From Maniola hyperantus (Eukaryota; Arthropoda; Insecta; Lepidoptera; Nymphalidae): a DNA stretch of 64,000 nt. Below the pieces are notes generated by a model. The model ran no database searches. It saw nothing but the letters and a program-made list of their open reading frames with translations, and was not told the origin of the DNA. Below are positions 8,427 through 17,619 of this stretch, one piece after another (position 1 is the first letter of the stretch; every line of letters begins with the position of its first letter). The DNA lies in the NCBI RefSeq assembly GCF_902806685.2, contig NC_048556.1, forward strand, positions 2,046,001 to 2,110,000, written 5' to 3'. Position numbers and translations under genes: made by a program.

Positions 8427-10551
8427 AAAATATTTTATTTTATACTATTACCTATAAATGCGAATGTGTGTCTGTTTGTTGGTTTATTGGTTTGTTGGTT
8501 TGTTGGTTTGTCCTTCAATCACGTCGCAACGGTGAAACGGACTGACGTGATTTTTTGCATGGGTATAGATAGAGACCTGGAGAGTGACATAAGCTACTTT
8601 TTATCCCGGAAAGTCAAAGAGATCGCGGACGAAGTCGCGGGCATCAGCTATTATTTTATATTTTTCAGTTTTTAAATAAATACAAGCACCTTCGTTCCAA
8701 GGACAGGATAGATGAGCTGCTGAAGGACAGTCGGGAGGCGTTGCGGCAGACCAACGAGTTCCTTGACAAATGGCGGCTGAGACGGGTACAAACTTTTATA
8801 CAATGTAGAAAAGCTTTTCTACGGAAGGAACCCTAATAAGCTTATTAAAGTTCCTTCTGTACCCGAAGGGACCCTATTACGCCTTCGTTGGCCGTTCGTT
8901 CGTCTGCCCGTCCGTCTTGCTGTATTTCAGCGATTGTATCTCATGGATTGAAATTTTCACAGAGTAGGTATATCTATTGCCGCTATTACAACAAATAGTG
9001 AAAATTTCCAACTGTCCACCATACAAATCAATATTCTATACTAATAAATAAAAATGAAGTGTCTGTCTGTAATTTCGAAATAACTATCCCAAATTAAGCT
9101 CATTTTATGGTTATTTGAACTGTACCATAACTAAATCGACATTGTCCCATAAAAAAATTGGATTGAACTCTAGGAACTAACTCCTCAGCCCTGATGCTGT
9201 GAGAAATTGCATTCTTAAATCGTGGTGATCCCACGGGATTTGTAAAGCACTTTTAAAGGTTTACACGCAATTTGGTAGAGATAGCTTGCATCCCGGGGAC
9301 GGGCTACTAAGGAGAGGCTACTTTTTGTCCTGTCAAAAGTACCCACGGGTTTTTAAATCCATCCGTTCAACCGATTTTGGCGAAATTTGGTACAGATAAT
9401 ATAGTTTGCATCCCGGGGAAGGACATAGGCTACTTTTTATTCCGGAAAATCTAAGTCGTCGGCGTCATCTATTAAGCAATAAATTATTATTTTCAGTTGA
9501 ACATGCACTTGTCGGACGAATACTCGTATTTAGATGAGGAGCCGCAGGAGATCAAGCCTTACAAGTTGGAGGTGCCGATTCTACACATGGCTATTATAGA
9601 CGTAAGCATCCTTGTTTTATTCTTAGGCTTCTTTAGCTTAGCCCGCAACTTCGTCCGCATGGACTACACAAATTTCAAACCCCTAATTTACCCCCTTAAC
9701 AAAAACTTTACAAAACCCTTTCTTAGCGGATGTCTACGTCATAATAACTGCAGCCCAATCCATCCAGTTCATTACTTCACAACTCGGTTGGGCAGCGTTC
9801 AAGAAGCTTCGAGTCGGTTACTCTAGTTCTCCCACGGATCTCCTCATTTCTGATTTGATCACGTAGAGAAATCCCAAGCATAGCTCTCTCCATCGCCCGC
9901 TGAGTGACTCTGAGCTTTCTTATGAGGCTCATATAAGTAGTTAGCGACCATGTCTCGGATCCATATGTCATCACTGGCAACACGCACTCTTTGAAGACTT
10001 TGGTCTTCAAGCACTGAGGAATTTTGGACAAGAAGACATCTCGAAGCTTCCTGAACGCTGCCCAGCCGAGTTGAATTCGGCGGCTGACCTCTTTCTCGAA
10101 ATTGGTACAGTATGGTACAATAATACTGTAAATTGATCACTTGAAAAGAGCAACCGCCGAGTTTCTTGCTGGTTCTAGTCGGTATAAAACGGCATTCCGA
10201 ACCAGTGGTAAATTAAACTAGTTGACGATTCAAAAGCACTTGTAAAAGTTTACCTAAATAAAAATATATTCTTTTCCATTCCATTCCATTATATTCCATT
10301 CTATTCTTTTCTATCCTAATATTATTACTGGTTTCCAGACTCTAGGAGCAGCGCGAAATCAGCCAGAAAGTGGTGACGCAGGCGATCTAACCAGCTACAC
10401 AGCCTCCACTCTCCTCTCCATGACGTCATTGCTCGATGATGATGATGAACCATTAGATTTTGGTGAAACTGATGGAGTCGAGGAAACCAACACCAGAAGC
10501 CGAGTTCTATGGGACGTGACGGAAGAAGACAGGTGTAATTTGGACGTATAA
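7541..10551 (+). CDS. Uncharacterised 223-residue membrane protein, 4 exons
   Basis: Exons 7541-7777, 8669-8785, 9497-9601 and 10339-10551 (stop TAA). All junctions are GT-AG and in phase 0, so the exons join cleanly (79, 39, 35 and 70 codons). I do not recognise the family. Seen: a hydrophobic segment at residues about 11-30 (YCFTFLALVVIDYFLG), an amphipathic stretch, a second short hydrophobic segment at about 66-81 ending at the first junction, a basic region (RSKDR...KWRLRR, about 85-118), and a polar acidic tail with DDDDE near residue 188. ATG 7541 is the first start in an A-rich context (CAAAATGA). It is transcribed away from DRC4; 878 bp separate the start codons, so coexpression in sperm is possible but unproven. 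All three introns hold transposon fragments. Exon phases and splice sites make a real gene likely; the function is unknown. Confidence 0.8.
7787..8136. mobile_element. Rearranged LINE (RTE-like) fragments
   Basis: 7787-7857 is an antisense piece of the ORF2 end (CTCCTACGGATCT, CGCTGAGTGACT). About 7885-8136 is a sense piece ending GTGGACGTCTATCAGTAGAT and a TGATGATG tail. The two are head to head, in intron 1 of the plus-strand gene. Confidence 0.75.
8259..8426. repeat. Poly(C) tract and (GAT)n microsatellite
   Basis: A C run at 8259-8286 broken by one T, and about 15 GAT units at 8381-8426, probably the remnant tail of a LINE copy. Confidence 0.9.
8443..8649 (+). mobile_element. Hel-B element abutting a splice acceptor
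   Basis: Carries TTGGTTTGTCCTTCAATCAC, TTTTTATCCCGGAAA and the terminal GCGGACGAAGTCGCGGGCAT hairpin. It ends CAGCTAT (a mutated CTAG) only about 19 bp before exon 2 of the plus-strand gene. Confidence 0.8.
9035..9472 (+). mobile_element. Hel-B element, diverged
   Basis: Starts TCTATACTAATAAATAAAAA. It contains GCATCCCGGGGA twice and TAGGCTACTTTTTATTCCGG, so it is probably two overlapping copies. Intron 2 of the plus-strand gene. Confidence 0.7.
9636..9780 (-). mobile_element. Hel-A element, diverged fragment
   Basis: Antisense Hel-A 3' end (TTAGCCCGCAACTTCGTCCG, then TTCAAACCCCTAA and CTTTCTTAGCGGATGTCTAC). Intron 3 of the plus-strand gene. Confidence 0.75.
9777..10107 (-). mobile_element. 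LINE (RTE-like) ORF2 fragment
   Basis: Reads NFEKEVSRRIQLGWAAFRKL, then LKTKVFKECVLPVMTYGSET and RAMERAMLGISLRDQIRNEE on the minus strand. This is the region C-terminal to the polymerase domain in a non-LTR reverse transcriptase. Truncated at both ends and non-functional. Intron 3. Confidence 0.9.
10108..10320 (+). mobile_element. LINE 3'-end repeat with ATTCT/ATTCC tail
   Basis: Contains GAGCAACCGCCGAGTTTCTT, GGCATTCCGAACCAGTGGTA and an ATTCC/ATTCT pentamer tail. The same join to the antisense LINE piece recurs at 13625-13993. Confidence 0.75.
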
Positions 10552-10581
10552 ATATCTACTGTGTGTTTTTTTTTGTATGTA

Positions 10582-10587
10582 AATAAA
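10582..10587 (+). terminator. Poly(A) signal AATAAA
   Basis: Canonical AATAAA 31 bp after the stop codon of the plus-strand gene, followed by a T-rich stretch. Confidence 0.7.
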
Positions 10588-10659
10588 TTATGAGTTTGTT
10601 TCGTCTTGCTTTTGATTGCAACGAGATAAACATGGTGTAACCAGCTGCGCGATTGCGGG

Positions 10660-10945
10660 AGAATGCAATCATATCTGATTGGTTAACGCTCGATCACTAT
10701 TGGCTACAATGCACTGTTTCAACAAGTATCGTACAAATTCAGCCAATCAGAACAATTGAGATTGTAATAATGATTGATGCAGGTTTTAGACAATCGCCCT
10801 ACAGCTACTCGATTGCGAGAAAACTGCATCAATCATTATTTCAATCGCAATTGTTGTGATTGGCTGAATTTATGGTACTCTTGTTGCAACAATGCATTGT
10901 AGCCAATAGTAAGGGAGCGACAACCAATCAGAGGTGATTGCGATC
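10660..10945. mobile_element. Fold-back MITE, about 285 bp
   Basis: An imperfect palindrome. CTGATTGGTTAACGCTCG, TTGGCTACAATGCA and ATTCAGCCAATCA in the left arm recur inverted in the right arm (TGATTGGCTGAATT, TGCATTGTAGCCAATA, CCAATCAGAGGTGATTGC). A left-arm copy is at about 25480-25605. Confidence 0.85.
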
Positions 10946-10957
10946 GTGACTGGCCCC

Positions 10958-11245
10958 GATTCTCTAGTCTCTCTCTAAACTAAATTTAGAGTATCTGCAT
11001 CCTTTTCTTTTTACTAATGCTAAAAAAGGAACGGAACATGACTTTCACATTTAAAGACTCTAAATTTTAGTGCACAATACAAATTTAAACAGTAGGTTCG
11101 CGAGTGCGTGCTAAAATCACGGGGTTTACCATCTAAAAATTAAATTTAGAAATGTCAAACTGCTTCTGTCCTTTTCATATTGCAATAGTAAGAAGAGGGT
11201 GCGAATACTCTAAAATTAGGTTGTGCTTAGAATCGGTGACATTGT
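10958..11245 (+). mobile_element. MITE with GGCCCCGATTCT ends
   Basis: Starts GGCCCCGATTCTCTAGTCTC and ends GCTTAGAATCGGTGACA. A copy of about the same length and very high similarity is inverted at 51083-51368. Confidence 0.85.
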
Positions 11246-11249
11246 AGCT

Positions 11250-12540
11250 GTTATTCTACGGCAATCGCGCACCGTTAACGCTAGCAGAAACTTAGCGTTA
11301 CTGTTATACCTACTACGCACTGGCGTGCAGGTCATAGAGGCATAAATACACTGCGTACCTCAGTTGTAATAGCTCAATGCATATTTTGCATTATGACCTG
11401 CCAGTAAACAGGTTCCTACCTAACTAATGCCTACCCTGGCTTAAAAGTCTGTGCACGCCACTGCTACTATGTAAACACAATCCAATACCAGTAACCATTA
11501 ATTTGCCTCATTTTGTAGTTTTAGTGATTTAGTATTTTTCAAATCCACATTATGGATAGCGTGCGAAACTAGGGATGCGCCACCTACGACGCGGCATAGA
11601 CTCCGAGTGGCCTACTTACGCAACGTTCGTTGACCTTTAGCGTCAGTCACATGTTTTAAAGCTTAATTTACGCCAGAGTAACATATTGCATAGCATTATC
11701 ACCTGGAGTTTCCCAGGCCGGAAATCGAACACGGTACCTCACTACTGCGCAAAAGGATGCCATAATATGTCATGTATATAACTGTTATTTAATGCAACTT
11801 GGTAGAGATTATAGGAAATATAACACCCTGTACAGTTAGTACTTAATCCTCAAAGGCCTTAACCACACTTTCGGCGTCAAATGCTCATAAGTAGCGAAAA
11901 TCCGACAGATATTAATTTAAAACCACACATCGCTACCAACTTAGTCGTCCGACGATCGCGTCATAGGATTTTCAACTTTATTGTGTGAGTAATAAATGCT
12001 TTAATGGAGACAATGATAAGGGATAAGGATTTGGTTATTGGGTGTTTTGGACGCTTTGATCTGTAACCGCGGGGTGTCCAATAAATAAGTCGGGGTGTAA
12101 TTATAATTGTGTAATACAGAGCAAATTATTAATAAGAGGAAGATACGTAATGCAGTAACTTTTCGGAGTAATGTGCGTTTTAACTAATTAAAGATCATAT
12201 AAAATATCTCTCAACAGCTATACTCACGTAGGTATTTAGTCGCGCACGCGTCGCGCTTAAGGTAGCTCAGTTCGGTGCTTTCTCCATACAAACGTAGGAG
12301 GGAAAATACAACAATATTCGATATTGTACGCACAAAACTAAGAATTATATCGATTTATCTCGTCATTATCTAGGTTTATTGATATATAAAATATTGAAAA
12401 AAATATTAATTTAAAAGTTACGAGGCTCAAAAGATTCCTATTTTAACACTAAATTAATGACAACTTTGGGCGTAAATAAATAAGATTAGGGATATGAAAA
12501 TTCTAAAACAATTTATCATTAGACGTTGTTTATTTATTCA
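11250..12540. other. No gene seen
   Basis: AT-rich intergenic sequence with isolated short repeat pieces only. One, around 11705-11750 (GGCCGGAAATCGAACACGGT), is related to the right flank of the pentamer array at 28078. Confidence 0.6.
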
Positions 12541-12544
12541 TTAA

Positions 12545-12757
12545 TTAAAATAACTTTACTTTGCAAACAAAAATTCAGCAGTTTTTTCTCAAAAATACTT
12601 TTCCTAAACCATTTTCGCGCGCTTGATTTCAGTGAAAATCATCGTGCCTCTCAACTTTCTCATACAATGTCAAGTGAAAAGCAAACATATTACCCACGTG
12701 CGCTGCCAATTTCGGTCGACCGTCCTGCGTCACCTTAAGACAGTCTTAACCGCGACG
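12545..12757 (+). repeat. Dispersed repeat D, uninterrupted copy
   Basis: TTTGCAAACAAAAATTCAGC to TGCGTCACCTTAA. It matches 45420-45916 with the MITE there removed, and so supplies the empty site GCCAATTTCGG (12707-12717). Confidence 0.85.
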
Positions 12758-12949
12758 AGTGCGCGAACTGACTCCCCCCGGATGGGTTCGAAACTAGTCG
12801 GACTAACGTCAACTAAAAACGAGACTATAGCTGTTAAGAGATCATATTTATAATAATATAATATATAATGGGTTATATAATGGAAATCACTCACAATAGT
12901 TTAAACGCTAAAATTGAACATCACTTGCTTTAACCCTGCTTTGCTTTGA

Positions 12950-13111
12950 GCCTCAATAGCTCAACCGGTAAAGGAGTGGACTGAAAACCGAAAGGTCGCC
13001 GGTTCAAACCCCGCCCGTTGCACTATTGTCGTACCTACTCCTAGCACAAGCTTGACGCTTAGTTGGAGAGGAAAGGGGAATATTAGTCATTTAACATGGC
13101 TAATATTCTTA
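12950..13111 (+). mobile_element. tRNA-derived SINE-2
   Basis: The head resembles a tRNA, with A box TAGCTCAACCGG, an anticodon-loop-like CTGAAAA (as in tRNA-Phe) and B box GGTTCAAACC. The acceptor arms do not pair, so it is not a tRNA gene. A second copy is at 51988-52145. Confidence 0.75.
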
Positions 13112-13208
13112 AAAAAAACACAGAATAAATCATAGTACCTACTAACGCTTTTACGGTGAAGGAAAATATAGTGAGGAAACCTGTATACCTGAGAGTTCTC
13201 TGTAAGTT

Positions 13209-13405
13209 TGTTTTCAAAATCTAAAAGGAAAGGGTGACTGACTGACTGATTTATCAACGCACAGCTCAAATACTTACTGGACGGATCGGGCTGAAATTTG
13301 GCATGCAGATTGCAGATGCAGCTATTTATGACGTAGGCATCCGCTAAGAAACAGGTTTTTGAAAATTCAACCCATAAAGGGGTTAAATAGGGGTTTGAAA
13401 TTTGT
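13209..13405 (+). mobile_element. Hel-A element
   Basis: Carries GACTGACTGACTGATTTATC, GGATCGGGCTGAAATTTGGC and GTGTAGTCCACGCGGACG. The end hairpin is broken at 13405, where an antisense LINE fragment begins. Confidence 0.85.
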
Positions 13406-13780
13406 GTAGTCCACGCGGACGTCAGTCTTCCGACGCTGCGTCTTCCGGTGCGAGGTCGCCATTCCAGCACCCTGGGACCCCAATGTCTATCGGTTTTATG
13501 AACTATGTGCCCTGCCCATTGCCATTTCAGCTTCGCAAGTCGCAACCCGTTGAGCTATATCGGTTAATGTCACTCGCCCGCTGTCACTTTGAGCCTTCTT
13601 ATGAGGCCCATAGTTAGCAACCATGTCTCGGATCCATATGTCATCACTGGCAACACGCACTGTTCGAAGACTTTGGTCTTCAAGCACTGAGGAATTTTGG
13701 ACAAGAAGACATCTCGAAGCTTCCTGAACGCTGCCCAGCCGAGTTGAATTCGGCGGCTGACCTCTTTCTCGAAATTGGTA
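13406..13780 (-). mobile_element. LINE (RTE-like) ORF2 fragments
   Basis: Antisense pieces: LRLAKLKWQWAGHIVHKTDR and the GWRPRTGRRSVGR-type region (to about 13560), then the more upstream LRDVFLSKIPQCL region (13625-13780). Internally rearranged and non-functional. Confidence 0.85.
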
Positions 13781-13993
13781 CAGTATGGTACAATAATATT
13801 GTAAATTGATCACTTGAAAAGAGCAACCGCCGAGTTTCTTGCTGGTTCTACTCGGTATAAAACGGCATTCCGAACCAGTGGTAAATTAAACTAGTTGACG
13901 ATTCAAAAGCACTTGTAAAAGTTTACCTAAATAAAAATATATTCTATTCCATTCCATTCCATTATATTCCATTCTATTCTATTCTATCCTAAT
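13781..13993 (+). mobile_element. LINE 3'-end repeat with ATTCC tail, second copy
   Basis: Nearly identical to 10108-10320, including the ATTCC/ATTCT tail, and joined to the same antisense LINE piece. Confidence 0.75.
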
Positions 13994-14435
13994 ATTATTA
14001 CATTAGCTTCAATTTTGGACAAGAACGTACAAAGACAAGAAACTTACTTCATGTTTTGAATCAAATCTATGAATAAAGAATATTAAAAGAGGTCATAATC
14101 TTCAATATCCCCGTCACGAATGACCGATGCGGCTATACATATTTATTTTATCACAAAATCAAATCAGCTCCGAAGAAGTTCCCAAAGGGTGGCTAACCCT
14201 AAACTCCGATTACCTTACAAAACGGATAGGCGTGCAGCCATCCATCACAAGTTGTGTATTATACAGTAATTACAGCCAGTAAGAGGGTTATTTACCACAA
14301 GTTTTTTGGCCACGTGTCTTTTGTTGGATGTTCTGGTCAAATTATAGCCTGGAAGTCGGATGGGCTCGTATGAAATTGATGTTGGTACCGGAGCGAAAAT
14401 TGCAGTCAATGAATTACCCATTAATGTCTTTGTAA

Positions 14436-14667
14436 GCTGTGATAGCCTAGTGGTTAGGACGTTAGCCTTCTAATCGGAGGTCGGGGGTTCGATCCCGAGC
14501 ACGCATCTCTAACTTGTCGGAGTTATGTGCGTTTTAAGTAATTAAAGGAAAACGTGAGGAAACCTGAATGCCTGAGAGTTGTCCATAATGTTCTCAAAGG
14601 TGTGTGAAGTCTGCCAATCCGCACTTGGCCAGGCGTGGTAGACTATGGCCAAAACCCTTTTCACTCT
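14436..14667 (+). mobile_element. tRNA-derived SINE-1
   Basis: A-box-like GATAGCCTAGTGGTTAGGA and B box GGTTCGATCCC, then the body to GTGGTAGACTATGGCCAAA. Confidence 0.9.
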
Positions 14668-14895
14668 TACTTAGGCGAGTGGTTAACACGCCCGCATCCT
14701 ATTCAAGAGGTCGAGGGTTCGATCCCGGGTACGCACCTCTCGGCTCTAACTTTTCGGAGTTATGCAAGTTAACCAATTAAAATATCAATCACTTGTTTTA
14801 ACAGCGAAAGTTCTACATAATGTTCTCAAAGGTGTATGAAGTCTGCCAATCCGCACATGACCAGCGTGGCAGATGCACGGGCATTGCTGGAGCGA
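14668..14895 (+). mobile_element. tRNA-derived SINE-1, tandem neighbour
   Basis: A second head starts at once after the first copy (GCGAGTGGTTAACACGCCCG, B box GGTTCGATCCC). Its body is diverged. Confidence 0.8.
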
Positions 14896-14927
14896 GTCAA
14901 ATCCAAGCTATCTTATTATTTACATAG

Positions 14928-15006
14928 TCTTCGACTGACGTCAAAATAACGTCATTTCGATGTTGATGAGACATGGTTCCAGCGCAATAGCAATTTGCGG
15001 GACTTA
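14928..15006 (+). mobile_element. Half copy of the AGTCCCGCAAAT MITE
   Basis: GACGTCAAAATAACGTCATT to AATTTGCGGGACTTAT, the right half of the element complete at 28158-28306. Confidence 0.75.
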
Positions 15007-15130
15007 TACAAGACGGTCGTCAATCAATGAACGTTCACATCAAAGGGTTTTCACTTGGCAGAGCACATTAGCTAGGTTTAATCCAGACTGTATTGACAAC
15101 CTCATAGTTTATCATTCTGAGTTTTGTACC

Positions 15131-15846
15131 TTTTTAGGGTTCCGTATCTCACGTGAAAGAAGGAACACTTATCGGATCACTTTTTTGTCTGCCTGTTGGC
15201 TGACCTGTACTTATGCCTGTCAAGAGTCAAGACCCGTCAAGGGAATCAAAACCTATATAGTATAGGCAGTGGCGTGCACAGCAGTTCAAGGCAGGGTATG
15301 CATTTAGGTATGAACTTATTTTACGGCAGGTTAAAATGAAAAATAAGCATTGACTTATTACTATGAGGGTAAGCAGTGCGTTTATGCCTCTATGAGCTGC
15401 ACGCCACTGAGTATAGGCTATTTTCTCTTACTATATTATACTTGGTATAGTTATCTAACTTTGAAAATTGAAAATCATACTTATAATAAAACTGTAACAG
15501 GTCAAATTCTGTACATTGAAGATATTTTGAAATTTTTTTTTCGAGGGCACTCTATAATCGTAGGTACTTAATATATTTGTTCAGGAACATATGAAAATAT
15601 TTTTTATACAATCCAAAAACCGTGAATTTATGGTTACAACCATAAATTCACGGTTTTTGGATTTATTCCTTTACTTGTGCTATAGGACCTATCTACCTAA
15701 ATCTACCAAATTTCATGATTCTAGGTCAACGGGAAGTACCCTATATAGGTTGTCTTGACAGACACGATGAACATACGGACAGACAGACAACAGAGTGATT
15801 CTATAAGGGTTCTTTATTTCTTTTTGAGTTACGGAACCCTAAAAAA
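15131..15846. mobile_element. TIR element with TTTTTAGGGTTCCGTA ends
   Basis: TTTTTAGGGTTCCGTATCTC at the left end is inverted at the right (GAGTTACGGAACCCTAAAAA). Inside, at about 15604-15657, is a hairpin of two 26-bp arms with TTTATGGTTACAACCATAAA at its centre. A second repeat (15268-15410, GCACGCCACTGA type) appears inserted within it. Confidence 0.75.
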
Positions 15847-15939
15847 GTGTTATAGTACACGATAATAATATGCAATATGCATCTACTTACCGACTTAGGT
15901 ATATATGATAAAATGTACCACGTCCACAGGCAACCCAAT

Positions 15940-16192
15940 TTTATTTTTATTTTTATTCGATTACAAGGTAGCCTTTGACTGCGAACGACTTCGAGTGGTA
16001 AGTGACGATGCAGTCTAAGCTAGAAGCGGGCTAACCTGGATGGGGTATGGCAGTTTTTATTAAACCCACACCTCTTTGGTTTCGGCATCGTACTGGAACG
16101 ATAAATCCTTTGCCGGTAGGGTGTTAACTAGCCACGGGCCCCCGGCTTATAAGACCACAGCGCTTACCACTGCGCCAGAGGGACCAGCATAT
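15940..16192 (-). mobile_element. tRNA-derived SINE-3
   Basis: On the minus strand it begins with the tRNA-like head TCTGGCGCAGTGGTAAGCGC and ends in an (AAAAT)-type tail. A tail-half copy is at 1738-1850. Confidence 0.75.
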
Positions 16193-16204
16193 TATACTAA
16201 AACT

Positions 16205-16412
16205 AAATGATACCCGAGAATTCATTCGCGTGGATTTAGGTTTTTTTTTAAAATCCCGTGGGAATTCTTTAATTTTCCGGGATAAAAAGTAACATAAATG
16301 TCCTTCCCCGGGATGTAAGCTAACTCTGTACCAAATTTCATTTCAAGCTGTTGGTCCGTGAAAAGCTAGCAGACAGACAGACACACTGTCGCATTTATAA
16401 TAAGTACAAAGT
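16205..16412 (-). mobile_element. Hel-B element
   Basis: Plus-strand order is a reversed hairpin end (TTCGCGTGGATTTAGG), CCCGTGGGAATTCTTT, CCGGGATAAAAAGTA, the (CAGA)n stretch and TCGCATTTATAATAAGTAC. Confidence 0.75.
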
Positions 16413-16680
16413 AAGTATATGTCGCGAACTTAGATCTTTTAGGTTTTATTAGCGTGTCTGTTAAGAATCAAGGACCTAGGCAGCTAGGCACCCAAGATGA
16501 CCCGACTGGTCCATTTATCACTCGACTCTTTTTGTCCCGCTCCATTCAATACTTTTTGTGTGAAAGATTAAATTTTGCGCTCGCTCCCGAACCATTAATC
16601 AGTCACCATAATAACGTGGTACCTTTAGGGCTTAGGCTAAGGGCATACGAAGCGAGTTGGCAAGCAAGTTGCTAAGGTTG

Positions 16681-16790
16681 ATCATAAGGTAAATTAAACT
16701 AGTTAACGATGCAAAAGCACTTGTAATAAGTCTACATGAATAAAATAAATTCTATTCTATTCTGTTCTATTCTATCCTGTTCTATTCTTT
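16681..16790 (+). mobile_element. LINE 3'-end repeat, short copy
   Basis: GGTAAATTAAACTAGTTAAC and CAAAAGCACTTGTAATAAG, then an ATTCT pentamer tail. The 5' part is missing. Confidence 0.75.
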
Positions 16791-17021
16791 TCATAAGCAC
16801 AGTTATACCGTGGTTATACCACTCATAGAGCATAGCCAAGAGCGCGAAGACTATGTAGACATACTTAGATAACAGAATATTTTGTACTCAGTAATACGGT
16901 ATTTGACAACTAATCAAATCAGTAACTTTTTATCAAATGTCAAAACGCGCTCTTAGTATGCGATATTGTATAAAATACTGGAATGTGACGTCACATCATA
17001 ATGACGTACTTTTTAGTTTAA

Positions 17022-17245
17022 TCTAAATATATAAAAAGACAAGGTGACTGACTGACTGACTGAGTGATCTATCAACGCACAGCTCAAACTATTGGACGGA
17101 TCGGGCTGAAATTTGGCATGCAGATAGCTATTACGACGTAGGCATCCGCTAAGAAAGGATTATTGAAAATTCAACCCCTAAGGGGGTGAAATAGGGGTTT
17201 GAAATTTGTGTAGTCCACGCGGACGAAGTCGCGAGCATAAGCTAG
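17022..17245 (+). mobile_element. Hel-A element, complete
   Basis: 224 bp from TCTAAATATATAAAAAGACA to GCGAGCATAAGCTAG, preceded by A and followed by T. It has the subterminal hairpin CGCGG-acgaag-TCGCG. A full Helitron-type copy with no target duplication. Confidence 0.9.
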
Positions 17246-17423
17246 TTAATAATAATTTAAAATGGTTATTAAGTACTTATTACACTTAGAACTAACAAAT
17301 GACGTGGATTTTACGTATTTTGGAGACCATTATTTAATAAATCCTGTGAAATAATTTATTTTTAATGAAGTCAAATACCCAATTGTAGGAGTGCACCTAG
17401 AAACCTATTTTACAGCAAAGTCT

Positions 17424-17580
17424 CATCATCACCTCAAGCCAGTTCAGCCAGAGAGTTCTCCATAAGGCGTGTAAATTCTGCCAATCCGCACTTGGCCAGT
17501 GAGTTGAGCTATAGCCAAACCCTTGTCAATCTGATAGGTGACCCGTGCTCAGTAGTGAGCCAGCAATGGTTCAACTGGTG
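17424..17580 (+). mobile_element. tRNA-derived SINE-1, 3' fragment
   Basis: GAGAGTTCTCCATAAGGCGTG to GTGAGCCAGCAATGG. The head is missing. Confidence 0.75.
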
Positions 17581-17619
17581 AGGGCAGGTATCACTCAAAG
17601 AGCTGGCTTTTCGATGTAA

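Noticed and set aside
8355..8430. Asp-rich protein segment
   Set aside because: Translation of a (GAT)n microsatellite inside an intron.
12956..13030. Possible tRNA-Phe gene
   Set aside because: A and B boxes and a CTGAAAA loop are present, but the acceptor ends do not pair and the same head recurs with a shared non-tRNA body at 51988; it is a SINE.
14440..14510. Possible tRNA gene with GGTTCGATCCC B box
   Set aside because: Repeated at 28650 and 46172 with the same downstream body and no complete cloverleaf; SINE-1 head.
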